64,000 nucleotides of DNA, taken from Ganoderma boninense. Taxonomy: Eukaryota > Basidiomycota > Agaricomycetes > Polyporales > Polyporaceae. Shown here one piece after another: positions 35,348 through 45,597 of this stretch. Position numbers and translations under genes: made by a program. The notes beneath the pieces are model-generated. The model saw nothing but the letters and a program-made list of their open reading frames with translations. It was not told the DNA's origin and searched no databases. The stretch covers positions 186,001 through 250,000 of the forward strand of contig CM035307.1 in NCBI GenBank assembly GCA_002900995.3. The letters run 5' to 3'. Every line of letters starts with the position of its first letter. Position 1 is the first letter of the stretch.

Positions 35348-36321
35348 ATGCCTCTTTTCTCTAAGATCTCCACCAAGACTGCACTGGCATCTACGGCTGG
35401 TCGCCTGTCGGCCGCTTCGGCCAGGGTGAAGGCGAAAGTTGGACCCCGCCTTCCGCGCGGCTCGACAGTCGTCACCGGCATCAAGCTCTCCGCCACCGTC
35501 GCGACGACGCTCGGCCTCTCCGTGCCGTACATGAAGGGGATAGCGGAGGCTGCGAACGAGATCATGAAATATTCCAATGTGAGCTCTCATACTAGTAGTT
35601 CGCATTCACGGCAGTTTCGCTGACAACTTGAATGTTACCTCTAGGCCGTGAAGACCAATCGTACAGAGTGCAAGAAGCTCGCGGCGCTCTGTGAGGAGCT
35701 CATGGGAGCGCTCCTCGCCGCGACGGAGGGGGTCGAGGAATGCGATCTCGGTGTCCCCATGAGCCTGTGCCTCGCCGAGCTGGAGTGGCGAGTCCCCCTC
35801 AAGTTGGACATAGCGCCCGTTGTCATGCAGATGTCTCATTTACGACGACTGCAACTTCGAACTTGCAGGAAGCTGGAGAACATTGTCGGAGCAGTGGACA
35901 AAATCCGCCAGGACAGCTTCCTCCGCCGACTCCTGTCCAAGGACGAGCACGCCTCGCAGCTCGGGCAACACCGAGAGGACCTCGAGAACGCGCTCAACAA
36001 GTTCAAGGCAAGTCTCCGAGGCTGTTCTGCTTTTTTTTGTCGGCGCGATGGCAGACTGCTCATGGCGCACTGGCCCTTCCGACCCTTCAGGTGATGCAGT
36101 CCGTGCGTGCGGACCTTGGGATGGCACGCATGGAGAAGAAACAAGACACGGTCCTGGGTATCCTCCGCATGTCTGGCGGGGTTGGAGAACGGGAGCGCCT
36201 AATGGGCTTGGGGGGGATTCGGTTTGTGTCGCTGTCCGGCTCAGGGTTTTACATACAGGCGTCTCGGGAAGCGTATTTTTTTTTAGATCAGCTTCTGACA
36301 GGGACTGGCTTCTTCACCTAA
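35348..36321 (+). CDS. MLKL_NTD/HeLo-like helical bundle protein
   Basis: Starts MPLFSKISTKTALASTAGRL. A hydrophobic helix segment (LSATVATTLGLSVPYMKGIA) leads into NEIMKYSN, intron, AVKTNRTECKKLAALCEELM, then KLENIVGAVDKIRQDSFLRR and LGQHREDLENALNKFK. This layout matches the four-helix N-terminal domain annotated as MLKL_NTD/adaptor-like in many Agaricomycete NLR-like and kinase-like proteins, a fold tied to membrane-permeabilising cell death. The intron after NKFK starts with gcaagt and ends cag (about 36007-36090), an apparent GC-AG intron. The last part reads VMQSVRADLGMARMEKKQDT and ends at 36321. No NACHT, kinase or TPR module follows, so it is a stand-alone or truncated domain. One intron near 35790-35870 is poorly resolved. 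Confidence 0.6.
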
Positions 36322-37844
36322 GAAGCTCTAAGAAGCCATTGGGCGCTGGCCAGGGCAGTCCACATCGTGTCCCCACAGTCACTGCTAGTGGTAAGTTGCC
36401 AGTGTATCGGGCCGCCTGACCTCGACTTCTGACTCCGAATCTGGGAGCTCTGGCTTCGTTCCGATCAATTTCTACGAACTTCCCTTCTGCGGACCCTCTC
36501 CTGCTTTTCATGCCCGGGATGACGTCTCCATAGTAATGCCTTAATTTTGTTCATTCCGAACCTTTCTCGTTCAGCACCTCTCTGCCGTCCGCCCGACTCT
36601 GAGGGCAGAACTCGGACAGGGAAGAGGGAGGTCCACGGAGGGCAGGAGGGCACCCGCTGCCGTCGACTTTGGAGGCGTAAGGTTGTGTAATCTTCACGGT
36701 GGATCGACCCTCAAGAAGAAAGGACCTAATCGCAACGGTCACGATGACTCTCAGCGCCCAGTGGTCCCTGCCGGGGAGGGAGCAGGGAGGGAGACTCGGA
36801 GGTCGGTGTGGACCTGTGCTCATTTCGGAGAGACTCGGATGCCTTCTGACAGCATGGTGGCAGTGATACAAGGTTTCCTAGGAACCTCTTCTGGGGAAGG
36901 TGGTTCCAAAACGTTGGACAGGCTCTACTCGCAGGTGAGCCTTCCCACCGCCGCTCAGGCTCCTCGTTCCCCTGAACGTTCAACGCTTGTATCCTTAACG
37001 GCCCGGGCGCCCTCACGATGTCCATCGCAGTCAGTCACACCAACCCGCCGGCGACGACGAGCATGTCAATTACGGCGCTCTCGCACCTGCTGAGTGAGAA
37101 GGCTGTTTTCCCTATCATGATAGCGACTCTTCAATCGGGTATCGCGACATCCACTCTACGTCGCAGTGACTTTTCCCTGTGCCCGCAGCATACCTGCCAC
37201 CGTATTCGGTAGGTGCTCTGCTGCTCCTGACTTTCGATAACTGTTGCCCTGGCGTAACGAACTTGAACATGGTCCATGCAGGCAAGGTTGCGATGTGCAA
37301 CCAAGTGGCAATGACGACTCGAGTGAAGGGTGCCTTCAAGGTCCAGGGTTTCACCGAGACCGTGTGAGTAGTTCGCTCTCACTGTCACTGCAAGGCTCGT
37401 CCGAGTCTCACGCGGTATGGTTGTCGAGGTCAATGTTGAGAAGGTCAGATTGATGCTCGCCACGAATGTGAGAGCACCATTATAATTGGCCTTTGGAGTC
37501 GGAAAAGGCCGCGGTCCTTGAAGCCGTTCAAAGGTTCAAGTCCGAGCCCGAGACTCGCGGGGCCCAGACTAAGTAGCAGCACTGGCAGCGCGTCCCACCC
37601 TCGCCCGGTTTGATCTCGAGTTGTCTTGTGCACCTGCAGAACCAGAACCATGCCGGCTCGGCAGTTGCATCCGGAGCTGATGTTCGAGTCGTCCAGCTGC
37701 GCCATCTTGAACATACTTACACGCGCTCGGGCGCCGGGCGTCCGCCTGCACTTTACTACCCAAGGACACCGCCACGCCCTCCAGCCGTTGATGCGTTCTG
37801 TTCCTGTTGCACCGCCTCCCGCCCACGTCGAGTATGCGAGTACA
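36322..37844. other. Intergenic, unplaced small frames, start of arrestin A unit
   Basis: Open frames at 36683-37093 and 37018-37212 show no domain and lack convincing splice context. From about 37380 the sequence resembles the region upstream of arrestin A1 (5480-5940), marking the start of the third arrestin A unit. Confidence 0.45.
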
Positions 37845-37851
37845 TATATAG
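37845..37851 (+). promoter_or_regulatory. TATA box of arrestin A3
   Basis: TATATAG, 30 bp before ATG 37881, in a context matching A1 and A2. Confidence 0.65.
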
Positions 37852-37880
37852 GAACGTACTGTGGCTGGGGCGTCCGCAAC

Positions 37881-39495
37881 ATGGCATCTAACCCCGCCGC
37901 TGCTTCGGTCCTACATGGTCGCATGACCGGCCCGTTCTCACTTGTAATCCCGCCGACGACCTATTGCCCCGGCAGTGCCGTCGAAGGCGAGGTGCTGCTG
38001 AGATTCCCGGATGTACAGGAGAATAAAATAGACGAAGTCGTCGTCGAGCTTCGCGGGAAGATGCAGCTGAGGGTGTACGTCCCTCCTCGTTTCTCTCCCT
38101 CATGGACCCGCCTTCTGTCCCTTTTGATGACTGATTGATTGTGGTTTTCGCCAGCCTTACGGGCCACACCGCCAACGGGCAGCGCATATACTCCACGGAA
38201 AAGCACCATCTCGTCTCGCTCCGGACGTCCCTCTGGGAACGCGGGTCCGCATACCCCCCACCCGACTCGCACGTCCTCCGCCTGCCATTCCTTTTCCACC
38301 TCCCCTCCGAGGACACGAAGGTCCTCCCGTCCGTGTCGTGGGCCGAATCGCGCGATGCAGCCTCGATCGCGTACGTCGTCGAGGTGATCGCGCGCCGGCC
38401 GAGGATTTGGTTCGGGCTGGAGGAGAAGACGACGTGCAAGTGGCTCACGGTCGTGTCGAGGGGCGACCCGGGCCTCTGCGCGTCCATCCGGTCTCTGGGG
38501 GGCCCGTTGGTGGAGGAGGGAGGCGGGCCGACGTGGAAGACAGTGCATAAGGAGAAGAGGATGCGGCGCGGGCTCTGGGGGGAGTACTCGACCGCAAGGG
38601 TCGAGGTGAGGATTTACAGTATGCTCCTCTGGCGTGGTGCGTGCTGACATTCGGACGATGCGAACACAGCTCCTCATCCCGAACGAACACGGCATCCTCC
38701 CCCATTGCGTCGACATCCCGCTCCTCATCACGGTCAAGACCACTACCTCGCGGCTCACGCGCGCGAAAGCGGACAAGCACCCACAGGGCAAACCCATCTT
38801 CCCCGCGATCGACTTCGACTCCAGCAACCGCATCTTGATCAACTTGCGGCAAGCGTTCACCGTGCGTGCATGCGGTCGCACCCGGCACGAAACGAACGAC
38901 GTCGTGCTGGCATATATCAAGCCGCAGGACATTGGGCCGTCCGCTCACTACACGCAGTGGGAGGCCGACACGACGGCGAGCGACCAGGAGGAGATGGGGC
39001 GGTGGGTGCAGCGGTGGACGGTCCAGCGCGCGGTCAAGCTCCAGAGGTTCCCGCCGACGTTCGAGTCTACATGTGTGGACTGTGTGGTGAGTGCGCGGCG
39101 CACGTCGTTTAGGTGGGTGCGCTGATCCTTGGACAGTATGTGATGTCGGTGGATGTCCCGTTTCCGGGCCTGGGGAACGACGTCAAGGTGTCGACGCCGA
39201 TCACGCTCGACTCGGGCATCGACCGTGCCGCGCCGCAAAAGCGCCGCAATGCTACCTGCCAGGCGCGGTCAGAGACGACTTCGACTGATGCCTCCGCCGG
39301 GCTTTCGGGGGCAGGGACTGACGTACCTGTACCCGGGCCGCAGGTCGAGGAGGGTCCCAGTGCGAGCCTGCCAGTGCTGCCGTGAGCATTCTCTTCCATC
39401 ATGGTTGTATGGTTCTGATTTAACGAGGGGTCAGGACGTACTTTGATGCTCTCTATCGTGACGGCGACGGCGGCGTTGTCGGTGAGGGGGACTGA
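37881..39495 (+). CDS. Arrestin-like protein A3 (alpha-arrestin, LPTY tail)
   Basis: Third copy of the A type. It starts MASNPAAASVLHGRMTGPFS. Exon 1 ends at a gt/gtacgt donor like A1. Exon 2 runs from about 38155 (LTGHTANGQRIYSTEKHHLV) to GLWGEYSTARVE. Exon 3 opens LLIPNEHGILPHCVDIPLL and exon 4 has VPFPGLGNDVKVSTPITL. The last exon, joined by a phase-2 intron, gives LPTYFDALYRDGDGG with stop at 39493-39495. All frames are open. It heads the right-contig A-B-C-D-E-F row, and its left-contig counterpart is the truncated fragment at 9560. Confidence 0.87.
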
Positions 39496-40065
39496 GCGGC
39501 GCCGCGAGACGCCAGCTGCTTCTCCGTCCGATGGCCCAGGTAGACTTGGATCCTTCCTTCCTGGATTTCTGTACATCTTAAACCTCGCTCGAACGGAAAC
39601 CAGCCGATAGAGAGTCTAGAATGGAAAATAGTGACGACAACGGGACGAGAGAGAGCTAGCGGCCGAAGGGAGAGAGCGTCGTCGCTATACTAGGCTTCCT
39701 AAATTCACAACTTGAGGAGGGGGTTGCAAGCCGCTGGGTAACTCGTCGCGGATAGAGGTGGTGGCGTGCGTCATAGATCTTGAAAGTGCATGTCCGCGCG
39801 GGGCGGCATCGTTTAAAGATCTATCATCATCCATGTCATGGGACGGCCACGGTCCGAGTTCAAGCTACTAGTGTTGTTTCATGTTACATAAGAGGAAAAC
39901 CACACAAGGAGCTGTAATGCTAATGTACGCACCTATGAATCACGTATGTATTCTTGCTAGCTGCCCTGAGTAGTCCATGATTGCCACTCAACGGCAACAG
40001 TGGGCTCGAATGCGGTTCACTGGTGCCTGCGGCTATCGCAGGGCGGAAATCCCTGAAATGAATTT
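39496..40065. other. Intergenic, downstream of arrestin A3
   Basis: No gene. It aligns with 10125-10500 on the left contig and ends at the TA target of a transposon. Confidence 0.5.
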
Positions 40066-40084
40066 TACAGTGCCTTGCATAATT

Positions 40085-41715
40085 CAGGCTCCTAAAACCA
40101 CCCGCTCGTTAGTGTCCTCGATCCCAGTACTCCAGCGGGGGTCAGGCTATATACTCCTAGATAGACGCTAGCTTAGTCATGTACCGAGCAGCCGAGTTAC
40201 TTGTTATAGAAGAAATGTGGGGATGAGGACACTACAGAGCGGCTGGCCTTTCAAGTCGTCCGACAATCCTCCGGGCCCGAAGCGCGCGACCGGATAAGAC
40301 CGGATAAGTCGAAGACTAATGAAGATTTTGGCCACTAAGCTCTTCGCGCGTCTGCGCTGCAGGCTGCCCGCGACGAGGTCCCAAATTTCGACGGCCCGCT
40401 CTGGGGCACTTGAACAATTGCGCATCAGCTCCAACAGCAAGATAGTGCAGGTAGACATGCATTTCCAACATCGCGGGACAAGAATAGCTAGTGCAAGAGC
40501 CCGGGTGGCAGGCGCGAGGGCGCCATGAGCTTGACTATGAGCGCGAGGACATGCACAGCTCTAATATTCCAGCAAGAGTACCAATTTATGTAGCGCAGTA
40601 CTTCGATAAATATATTCAGCACATCGCGAAGCAACGCAATGTTCAGCGAATCCGGGATAGTGGGGTTGCACTGCAGGAGATTCTTGGAGGACTTGGAGAG
40701 GAACTGCGCCTGCCACCCGGGCTCTTGCACTAGCTATTCTTGTCCCGCGATGTTGGAAATGCATGTCTACCTGCACTATCTTGCTGTTGGAGCTGATGCG
40801 CAATTGTTCAAGTGCCCAGAGCGGGCCGTCGAAATTTGGGACCTCGTCGCGGGCAGCCTGCAGCGCAGACGCGCGAAGAGCTTAGTGGCCAAAATCTTCA
40901 TTAGTCTTCGACTTATCCGGTCTTATCCGGTCGCGCGCTTCGGGCCCGGAGGATTGTCGGACGACTTGAAAGGCCAGCCGCTCTGTAGTGTCCTCATCCC
41001 CACATTTCTTCTACAGTCATCAACCGCCCAACGTAACGCCGAATTGAATTTTTGAGCTTTCTCCCTCATTTCTGCAGCTATTGCCATGATTCTAGTGTCA
41101 AATTGTAGCTACTGTTAATCTGAATGCATTGAAATCAATTATGTGTTGCGATTTCATGAAACGTAGGCTTGATTGTCCGAACGTTCTTTTAACGCTTAAG
41201 GAAGCTTTCCCACCTGATGTAACACCTTGGCTCAAATTCGTCGTGCAGCACTGTGTATGTCCGGGAAAAAGCTCATTATAATTATTAAAACAAGGGACAT
41301 TTAGTATGCAAAGTTTCATACTATGGAGTGATGATTTGAATGAAGCATAGACGAAATATTCATAGAGAGTAGGTACATATTTCGCACAGTCAAGTCTACA
41401 TGGTTCTCCAATGTTTACAGCAAGATTTTGTGGGGTTGAATGAACATTGTTGGTCCATATTTTGCACATAGTTTAGAGACAACATACAGAATATATTGCA
41501 ACAAAAATCAGGGGGAAAGCTTTGCTCCTTGTCGAGATATAGACAAAATGTTACACTAGATGGAGGTGTTACGTCAGCCGGTTGATGACTGTATAACAAG
41601 TAACTCGGCTGCTCGGTACATGACTAAGCTAGCGTCTATCTAGGAGTATATAGCCTGACCCCCGCTGGAGTACTGGGATCGAGGACACTAACGAGCGGGT
41701 GGTTTTAGGAGCCTG
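40085..41715. mobile_element. Mutator-like element inside the mariner MITE
   Basis: TIRs start CAGGCTCCTAAAACCACCCG and are at least 120 bp long (40085-40208 against about 41592-41715). A 9-bp direct repeat TGCATAATT flanks it (40076-40084 and 41716-41724), duplicating part of the mariner TIR. The left TIR is itself interrupted at 40208 by a third element and resumes at 41014 with CAGTCATCAACCG. The remaining interior (about 41040-41590) is AT-rich and has no transposase. Confidence 0.8.
40209..41011. mobile_element. Palindromic TA-target element, innermost
   Basis: Two arms of about 306 bp (40209-40515 and 40706-41011) are inverted copies starting GAAGAAATGTGGGGATGAGG, around a loop of about 190 bp. 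TA flanks both sides (40207-40208, 41012-41013). The uninterrupted target TTGTTATACAGTC can be read in the intact right TIR of the host Mutator-like element near 41590-41605. No transposase is present. It resembles a foldback/MITE-type element. Confidence 0.75.
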
Positions 41716-42092
41716 TGCATAATTGCGTGAACGCGCTGAAAAATTCCTGCAGGCGCTTATATGTTCGCCTACCAAATCAGGACGCCTGGGAAGCTTCAGA
41801 AGCGAGTTGGTGACCTTGATGTGACATGTCTCTTGGATGGCATGGGTGCCTCCCGAAGCAGCTGAGGGCCCAAATGGTAAACTAGGAGGCCCGTTGAGAA
41901 CCACTGAGCTCTCTCCAGGAAGTAGACAAGCGTGGGGGACAATGGGAACAGTCAGGCTGAAGTTAAGACCAGTAGAGGCGCACAGGCGGCGTTGGCGTTG
42001 CATGTGACCGTGATCCATCCGCATTTTGTAGGCGAGGTATAAGCGCCTGCTGGGGATTTTTCCGCGCGTTCACGCAATTATGCAAGGCACTG

Positions 42093-42510
42093 TAATATAA
42101 CATGACCTCTGGTATGAGAGAATGGAATAGTATCTGGTGGATGAACTGTGCGTACGGCAAGATGGACAAGTTGGACCCCCCAGTAACCATAGGCGCTTAT
42201 GAGAATATTTCCAATTTCCAATGAGCGCTGTGCCATGCTCCGATGTGCGCCGGTCTCGACCTCCTCGAACCTCGCCTTCGCTCGCTCTCCCTTTGACCGA
42301 CTCCTGCTTGACTCCTGCTATTCTTTTCAGGACCCTATCTCAGCCACGGGACCCCGTTCGTCGAATTGCGACGCTAGAGCAACGCTGATCACTGGGTATA
42401 CATCCTGTCTCACAGCTTTGATCCATCCTGATGCCGGTCGTCTCCCGCTCCTCTCTCAGAACTGCCCGAAGCCGCCGCGTAACTCGTAAATCTTCAACAT
42501 TAATGGCGCA
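42093..42510. other. Intergenic upstream of arrestin B (right)
   Basis: No gene. It contains the empty-site counterpart of the left-contig Mutator-like element near 42238-42252 and the arrestin B TATA box immediately after. Confidence 0.5.
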
Positions 42511-42558
42511 TATATAGGACCCAGGTGACCCCGCAGGATACGATCCTCGATTCTCGAC

Positions 42559-45018
42559 ATGACGTCCTCTGCCTCCGCATCCTCTGCCTTGACGGTCGTC
42601 ATTCCACCGACTATCCACTGCGGCGGCGGGTACGTCGAGGGCCAGGTCCTCCTCAACTTCCGCCAGCTGCACGAGGAGAACTTCGACGAGGTCTGCGTCC
42701 AGCTCAGCGGGAACATCCACACGTGCGTCTCCTCCCTCCCCCTCTCCTCTTCCCGTCTTCCGCTCCCCAACACGCGCGCGACCCCGTTTGTCGACAGGCG
42801 AGTCCGAAGGAACAAGCACCTCTACCAAGAGAAGCACCAGATCCTCTCCTCCGTCTTCTCCGTCTGGACGCGAGGCTCCGCCTACCCGCACGCCGGGCTT
42901 ACATAGACGTCCTCTCGCTCCCCCTTCCGCTTCCCGCTCCCGACGCCTCCCTCCGTCCTTCCACTTCCACGCGTGGGAGATCACAGCTCTGTGCTCTACG
43001 CGATCGACACGACCGCGTCCGGCGGTGGGAAAGTCTCAAATTCAACAAGGAAGGTTCCACACGCCGATCATGGCGCTCCCGAAGGACGACCGGTGGGGTG
43101 AGAGTGGATTGGGAGAGAGGGGCAGGGCTGGGTCGCATACGCAGTGGAAGAACGTGTGGGCGGAGGAGAAGATGCGGAAGGGGTTCTGGGGCGAGCACGC
43201 GACGGCACGCGTCATGGTGCGTCCTTTCTCTCGTGGTTGGACTCGTTCGCGGCCCATTGTTGCAACCTATCTCTTCCTTGCACACTTTTCTTTTTCGAAA
43301 GTATATCGCAGGACAGTATGCCTATCTGTGGTATACGAACTCTGAATACCTCATTTCCCGCCTGGCCGACTACGGCTATGTTTATGTATGGCTGCGAAAA
43401 AGGATCGTCAGCGTTCCGCGAGAGTCCCTTCTCCGTAGCCTTCCCCCGGCACCCACGTGTCCCCGTGCCTCTTTCCTAAGAGTGAGGGTTTTGACAATGA
43501 GATACCATCGGGGTGAGAGGGAGTGACTTCGCGCCCCTTGTCGTGCCTCGACGGGTCCGGAGCGGTGTCCTGCCAGTGGTCGAGGCTCCGTTTTCTTTCT
43601 CTCATTTTTCACGGTTAGCGGCTGAGAGGACTTCAAGGGTGGTGCAAGCGACCAGTGGCCATAGCCGGCTAGGCGCAGAATCCTACTTTCCGCCGAGTTT
43701 CAACTGTGGAATTCTCGAAGAACCGATGTGCAGGAGGAAGGCGATATGTTGCGGGTTGCGTACGAAATGAGGGAGGTCGGAGTTGATGATTTTCGTTGAT
43801 TCCGAGATGCGATTCTGGGCCCGCAATGGCCATGAAATCTGTGTTTACTTTCACCATTCCGCCCGAAAATTGGATTCTCGACGTGGTTCTGAGTAAGATA
43901 GCAGTGGTTAGAGTAGGCGGCTCTGGTCGTCTTTCGTTCGTTTTGATGGCGATTCTGTTTTGCGGTCTCCAAAGGCCGGAAAGAGAGTATGGCTAAGAAT
44001 TTCTTGGCAGGTTCGCCCGAGGTCGGCCTGTGAATGAACCCCAGCTTGTTCCCTCTCTCACGTCTTCGCATCCCGAGCTAAGAGCTGACCCATGCGCTGC
44101 GCGGGCAGGTATCGATCCCGGACGTACCCGTTCTGCCACTGTTCACCCCTCTCCCATTCCTCATCACGATCACGACCATGACAGCGCCCATGACGCGCGC
44201 GAAGGCACTCTCGCACTCGGCGGACAAGCCCGTCTTCCCCGCCCCACCCCAGAAGCACAGCGACATCGACTTCCGGCTATATCGCAATCTCGTGCTGTAC
44301 CCGCAGGGGTTCGGCTGGACGACGGACGAGGCCGTCGCGTCTTTCTTCGGGACAGGGAAGGGCGTGCAGGACGTGGAGGCGGACGTTGAGGTGGCGGAGA
44401 AGGAGTGGCGTCCCGAGCCCGAGGATGGAACAGGCGGGAGGGGAGGGGAGATCGGGCGGTGGCTGCAACGAACGAGTGTCTCGTCCAAGTTCACGCTGAA
44501 CGTGCCGCCGACGTTCAGCGCGCCCACCATTGTCGTCAACGTGCGTACTGCTGCTGCTACCGTTCTCGGAACAATATTTGCTGATCGCGTGTGCGCAGTA
44601 CTACCTGTCGCTGAAGGTACCGTTCCCCGGCATAGGGAACGACATATTGCTGAAGGTTCCCGTGACGATCACTTCGGGGATCAACGAGCCTTGCCTCAAG
44701 TCCGGGCCGAAGCCCCAGCCCCAACCTCCCTCCGAGCCCCAGCCAGATACGCAGGCTGCATCCCCGTCTCTGCCTCCGTCCCAGCCACAGCCAAAACCAG
44801 ACCCGCAACCTGGTGCTGTCGATGACGATACGCACTCGGAAGCACCAATTCCGGACATTGACCTCCGACGGTACTCGTCCACGCACGACCTCAGTCTGCC
44901 ACCGTAGGTGCCTCTGTGCATTGCAAGTGACTACCGAGCTGATTGCGACGAATACGAAAAACGTAGGGAATATTGGGAAGCACAGACCGAGTACGACGGA
45001 GGCCGACTCTATCCATAG
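42559..45018 (+). CDS. Arrestin-like B (right copy, exon 2 damaged, PPEY tail)
   Basis: Starts MTSSASASSALTVVIPPTIH. Exon 1 ends before the intron at about 42723. Exon 2 (from about 42798, SVFSVWTRGSAYP) carries several one- and two-base indels between 42885 and 43130 relative to the left copy, then reads KMRKGFWGEHATARVM. A long intron of about 890 bp follows (43217 to about 44108). Exon 3 begins VSIPDVPVLPLFTPLPFLI and includes DFRLYRNLVLYPQGFGWTTD. Exon 4 has VPFPGIGNDILLKVPVTI and a Pro/Gln-rich linker. The phase-2 last intron joins LPP to EYWEAQTEYDGGRLYP with stop at 45016-45018, giving PPEY. The C-terminal half is intact here, but the gene cannot be translated through as given. Confidence 0.72.
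43217..44108 (+). other. Unusually long intron of arrestin B
   Basis: Other introns of the family are 45-75 bp, but here about 890 bp separate exon 2 from exon 3. The left copy (12337 to about 13219) has the same insert, so it predates the duplication. It contains several stop-free patches but no domain. I found no clear terminal repeats. It could be an old insertion or hold a regulatory element. Confidence 0.5.
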
Positions 45019-45387
45019 CGTCAAAGTCACGAATGTGGCCTTTGCAAGGTCGCACACGGTCGGTTTGCCGACCTCGGTAACGCCATCCCGAAAGGCCAGG
45101 TCGATTTCGATGATGACCATGGCTGGGCGTCTATATATATACCTCGGAGAAGACGCGACCCTCATACTGCTCATCGCTGAGTGCACTTCTCTCCCCTTCC
45201 TGGTTGTCTTGTTTTGCGTGGACCTGCGGGAATCAATACGAGCAAGCTGTTGCCATCTCGAAAGGAGTATGCGCGCCTTCGCTTGCCGTTTGCTTGCACC
45301 GCCATGCGGTGCTTCAGGGGCGCAATATGATCCCATTCGGGCTGAAGTTCACTTCTAGATCTGTTGCACTGCCTCTCGTTCCGATCG
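45019..45387. other. Intergenic between arrestin B and Helitron insertion
   Basis: Near-identical to 14043-14476. It is the original promoter region of arrestin C, now separated from that gene by the Helitron. The TATA string ends at 45395. Confidence 0.6.
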
Positions 45388-45597
45388 TATATATACTAGC
45401 GGATTCCCGTGCCGTTGCCCCGGGGAAGGGAACTTCAGCTCACAAAGGGATGATAGAATGGCTCAAGCAAATGAATGACTGTGATATTACGTGACTTGTA
45501 AGATACGGGACACCAATAGAGCAACGTCTAGTCCGAACCCAAAGCATCCGAGTCAGAACTTCACCGCAGCTGAGAGAAATGCCTGCACGCAAACAGC

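Larger units (their letters stand above)
40068..42092. mobile_element. Tc1/mariner-like MITE (outermost of a three-level nest)
   Basis: Terminal inverted repeats begin CAGTGCCTTGCATAATT and are flanked by TA on both sides (40066-40067, 42093-42094), as for Tc1/mariner elements. The left TIR is split: its first 17 bases are at 40068-40084 and it resumes at 41725 (GCGTGAACGCGC), because a Mutator-like element sits inside it. Without that insert the element is about 385 bp, with TIRs of about 70 bp. No transposase is encoded. Confidence 0.75.

Noticed and set aside
40491..40733. Small ORFs on both strands starting MQEPGWQA
   Set aside because: They appear twice only because the two arms of the palindromic element are inverted copies.
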